A DNA stretch of 8,010 nt from Acutalibacter sp. (GTDB lineage Bacteria; Bacillota; Clostridia; Oscillospirales; Acutalibacteraceae), in the NCBI GenBank assembly GCA_022801475.1, contig JAAWSH010000069.1, positions 1-8,010 on the forward strand, given 5' to 3'. Below the pieces are notes generated by a model. That model did not search any database and had not been told where the DNA came from. It saw only the letters and a program-made list of their open reading frames with translations. Positions 6,186 to 8,010 of this stretch are shown here, one piece after another. The translations under genes were made by a program, and so were the position numbers. How positions within the stretch are numbered: the stretch's first letter is position 1; each line of letters opens with the position of its first letter.

Positions 6186-6305
6186 AGGGATACGGCGAGT
6201 AGCTCTCTGTACCCTTTAAAGAGGGCGTTGGTCTCCAGGGTCCACAGAACCGGCAGCGGAGACCAGGAGCGCCTGCGGGCGGAAGCTCTTGGCTCAAATA
6301 TTTTT
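6186..6305 (+). promoter_or_regulatory. Possible structured leader or attenuator-like region before polC
   Basis: The 139-base gap before polC is rich in pairing. AGGGATAC (6186-6193) pairs with GTACCCT (6209-6215) with one bulged A. TGGTCTCC (6229-6236) pairs perfectly with GGAGACCA (6258-6265). CCAGGAGC (6263-6270) pairs with GCTCTTGG (6285-6292), one G-U, around a small GCC/GGC stem. The second and third helices share 6263-6265 and cannot both form completely. The third is followed after eight bases by TTTTT (6301-6305). The layout resembles an alternative-helix leader, but I recognise no known riboswitch and no T-box sequence. Chance pairing in GC-rich DNA is the alternative. Confidence 0.33.
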
Positions 6306-6312
6306 GGGGAGG
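6306..6312 (+). promoter_or_regulatory. Ribosome binding site deciding the polC TTG start
   Basis: GGGGAGG lies seven bases before TTG at 6320, the first usable start codon in the polC frame after an upstream stop at 6200-6202. The next in-frame ATG (6431) has no such site and would remove the conserved N-terminal region. Confidence 0.75.
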
Positions 6313-6319
6313 CGGCGGT

Positions 6320-8010
6320 TTGCACAACATTGGCGAAATATTTCAAAAAGAATTATCTGGCGAGGAGTTTCCCCGTCCTTTACTAGAGGGGGAGGTTCAG
6401 CGCCTTACCGTTGACCGGGCGGCACGGGCTATGGAGCTCTCCGCCCGGTTCGGTCGGTTTATAGAGTATTCTCAGCTGCAACGGTTTTCCCGCCAGGTAG
6501 GCGGAGCCCTGGGAGCCCGGATGACCCTGCGGCCCCGGTTTCCGGCAGAGGATTTTTCCGCCGGCCGCCTGGATGACCTGGCCGAAGCTCTGAAGGAGCA
6601 GGAGGCCAGCCTGAACGGCACTTTCCGCCAGGCCCAGGCCATGCTGGCGGGGAACGCTCTTACCGTTAGTCTGGCTCATGGAGGCTATGAGCTTTTGGCC
6701 GCCCGGGGTACTGCCCAGAAACTGGAAGAGTTGATCCAAGACTGGTTTTCGGTGGATTGCACGGTACGCTTTGATGGCAAGCTGACAGTGAAGGAGGGAG
6801 ACGGCTCCTTACTGGAGCAGACCCACCACAAGGAAGAGGAAGAGCGCAGGGCGAAAATTACCCAGGAAATGGAAGAGTACCAGGCCGCTATGGAGGACCA
6901 GGCCAGCCGGCGGAAAATCAGCGTGCGGGAAGGGGAAAGCCTGCTGCCCCAAATCATCCCAGAGACCGCCAGGGCCCTGCTGGGTCCTGTGCCAAAGGCC
7001 AAGCCCCTGCCTCTTAGCGAGTTGACCCTGGACCTGGGCACTGCCACGGTGTGGGGAGAGATTTTCAGCATTGAGAGCAAAGACACTCGGGATAAGTCTA
7101 AGAAGATATATAGTATTGATATTACTGATTATACTAACTCCACCACACTCAAGATCATTCAGGACGCGGGCCAGTGCAAAGAGCTGGACAAGCTGAAAAA
7201 TGGGACCTCCCTGCTGGTGCGGGGGGCCCTGGAATATGACAAATATGACCGGGAAAACGTGCTGCGGCCCCGGTCCATTGCCACGGTGGACCAGGTGCAG
7301 GTGGTGGACGACGCCCTGGAAAAACGGGTGGAGCTGCACCTGCACACCAACATGTCCGACCTGGATGGCATGACGCCTGCCGGGGACCTGGTAAAGCAGG
7401 CCCATCGCTGGGGCCAGCGGGCCATTGCCATCACCGACCACGGGGTGGCCCAGGCTTTCCCCGACGCCATGAACGCCGAGGCTGAGGTGCGCAAGGAGAA
7501 CCCGGACTTTAAGGTCATCTACGGTATGGAGGCCTACTTTGTCAACGACCTGGTGCCCGCCGCTGTGGGCGGGGAGCAGTTCCCCATTGACGGGGACTTT
7601 ATTTGTTTCGACCTGGAGACCACAGGCCTTTCGGCTAAGAAGGACCGCATTACAGAAATTGGTGCGGTACGGGTGCAGGGGGGCAGGGTTACAGAGCATT
7701 TCGATACCTTCGTCAACCCCGAGCGGCCCATTCCGCCCAAAATCACCCAGCTGACGGGCATTACTGACGAGATGGTGGCAGACGCCCCCAGCGAGGCGGA
7801 GGCGGTAAAGGCCTTTTATGCTTTCTGCGGAGAAGAAACCGTGCTGGTGGCCCACAACGCGGGGTTTGACACAGGCTTTCTCAGGGCCAGCGGAGAGAGG
7901 ACTGGGCTAAAGTTCTCCTATCCATACATCGACACAGTGCCCATGTGCCGGTCGCTGTTAAAGGACATCAAGGACTGCAAGCTGGACACTGTGGCCAAGT
8001 ACCTAAAGCT
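6320..8010 (+). CDS. polC: DNA polymerase III subunit alpha, Gram-positive PolC type (5' part)
   Basis: PolC is the main replicative DNA polymerase of Bacillota, with built-in 3'-5' proofreading. The window holds the first 563 codons; the frame runs off the right edge, so the polymerase core is missing. The N-terminal region includes E-G-E-V-Q-R-L-T-V, which aligns with the start region of known PolC proteins and supports the TTG start. A charged linker follows around 160-215, then an OB-fold at about 244-330. The PHP domain begins with H-L-H-T-N-M-S-D (340-347) and I-T-D-H-G. It is interrupted, as in PolC and unlike DnaE, by a DEDDh exonuclease with D431 and E433 (F-D-L-E-T-T-G) and D517 (V-A-H-N-A-G-F-D); the final ligands lie beyond the window. 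In Bacillus a proS gene often lies between rseP and polC; here there is none. Confidence 0.97.
   Translation, partial: MHNIGEIFQKELSGEEFPRPLLEGEVQRLTVDRAARAMELSARFGRFIEYSQLQRFSRQVGGALGARMTLRPRFPAEDFSAGRLDDLAEALKEQEASLNGTFRQAQAMLAGNALTVSLAHGGYELLAARGTAQKLEELIQDWFSVDCTVRFDGKLTVKEGDGSLLEQTHHKEEEERRAKITQEMEEYQAAMEDQASRRKISVREGESLLPQIIPETARALLGPVPKAKPLPLSELTLDLGTATVWGEIFSIESKDTRDKSKKIYSIDITDYTNSTTLKIIQDAGQCKELDKLKNGTSLLVRGALEYDKYDRENVLRPRSIATVDQVQVVDDALEKRVELHLHTNMSDLDGMTPAGDLVKQAHRWGQRAIAITDHGVAQAFPDAMNAEAEVRKENPDFKVIYGMEAYFVNDLVPAAVGGEQFPIDGDFICFDLETTGLSAKKDRITEIGAVRVQGGRVTEHFDTFVNPERPIPPKITQLTGITDEMVADAPSEAEAVKAFYAFCGEETVLVAHNAGFDTGFLRASGERTGLKFSYPYIDTVPMCRSLLKDIKDCKLDTVAKYLK

Noticed and set aside
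6181..6319. T-box leader or known riboswitch before polC
   Set aside because: A GAGTAG string recalls T-box stem I, but the T-box sequence itself (TGG-N-ACCGCG type) and a canonical terminator are missing. No TPP, SAM, FMN or c-di-AMP core motif is visible.
6129..6386. 85-codon frame bridging the phosphatase end and the polC start
   Set aside because: It overlaps both confident genes in another frame. The middle part is better explained by base-paired leader sequence.
6809..7855. 348-codon antisense open frame opposite polC
   Set aside because: It lies fully antisense to conserved PolC sequence. Long antisense open frames are expected from strong third-position GC bias, and its translation is low-complexity with no recognisable motif.
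1..8010. A novel defence, mobile or biosynthetic system
   Set aside because: Every confident gene is a recognisable housekeeping or common accessory family. There are no transposase, integrase, CRISPR or toxin-antitoxin motifs, no attachment-site repeats and no abrupt shift in codon use over a whole gene.

Overview
The window is a GC-rich stretch (roughly 60% G+C by eye) of a Bacillota chromosome. A Clostridia lineage such as the Oscillospiraceae is my best guess, but no marker here fixes the family. The reasons are the PolC-type replicative polymerase, the order cdsA-dxr-rseP-ispG-polC, the purine-rich Shine-Dalgarno sites and the use of TTG starts. All confident genes lie on the + strand with short gaps, so most of the window could be one long transcript.

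Layout. Positions 1-207 hold an unexplained upstream stretch; one frame is open from the window edge to 157. Then come cdsA (208-1029, CDP-diacylglycerol synthase), dxr (1110-2255, first committed step of the MEP isoprenoid pathway), rseP (2337-3404, site-2 membrane metalloprotease), a 287-bp gap with tandem palindromes and one doubtful Cys-rich small ORF, ispG (3692-4747, penultimate MEP step), an alpha/beta hydrolase (4759-5565), a histidine-phosphatase-family protein (5566-6180), a 139-bp segment with mutually exclusive stem-loops, and polC (6320 to the window end, truncated).

How the genes fit together. CdsA makes the CDP-diacylglycerol precursor of the main phospholipids. Dxr and IspG are two steps of the pathway to isopentenyl diphosphate, which feeds undecaprenyl phosphate and quinone synthesis. 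RseP is a membrane protease acting in envelope signalling or signal-peptide clearance. The cluster is therefore mostly envelope and isoprenoid housekeeping, followed by DNA replication. The hydrolase and the phosphatase-like protein are accessory members of unknown substrate, probably translationally coupled to each other.

I found no mobile element, CRISPR array, tRNA, rRNA or new defence-type system. The points most worth a second look are the palindromic 18-bp tandem duplication spanning the rseP stop codon, the possible structured leader before polC, the altered active-site motif in the histidine phosphatase, and a sharply AT-rich patch inside polC.
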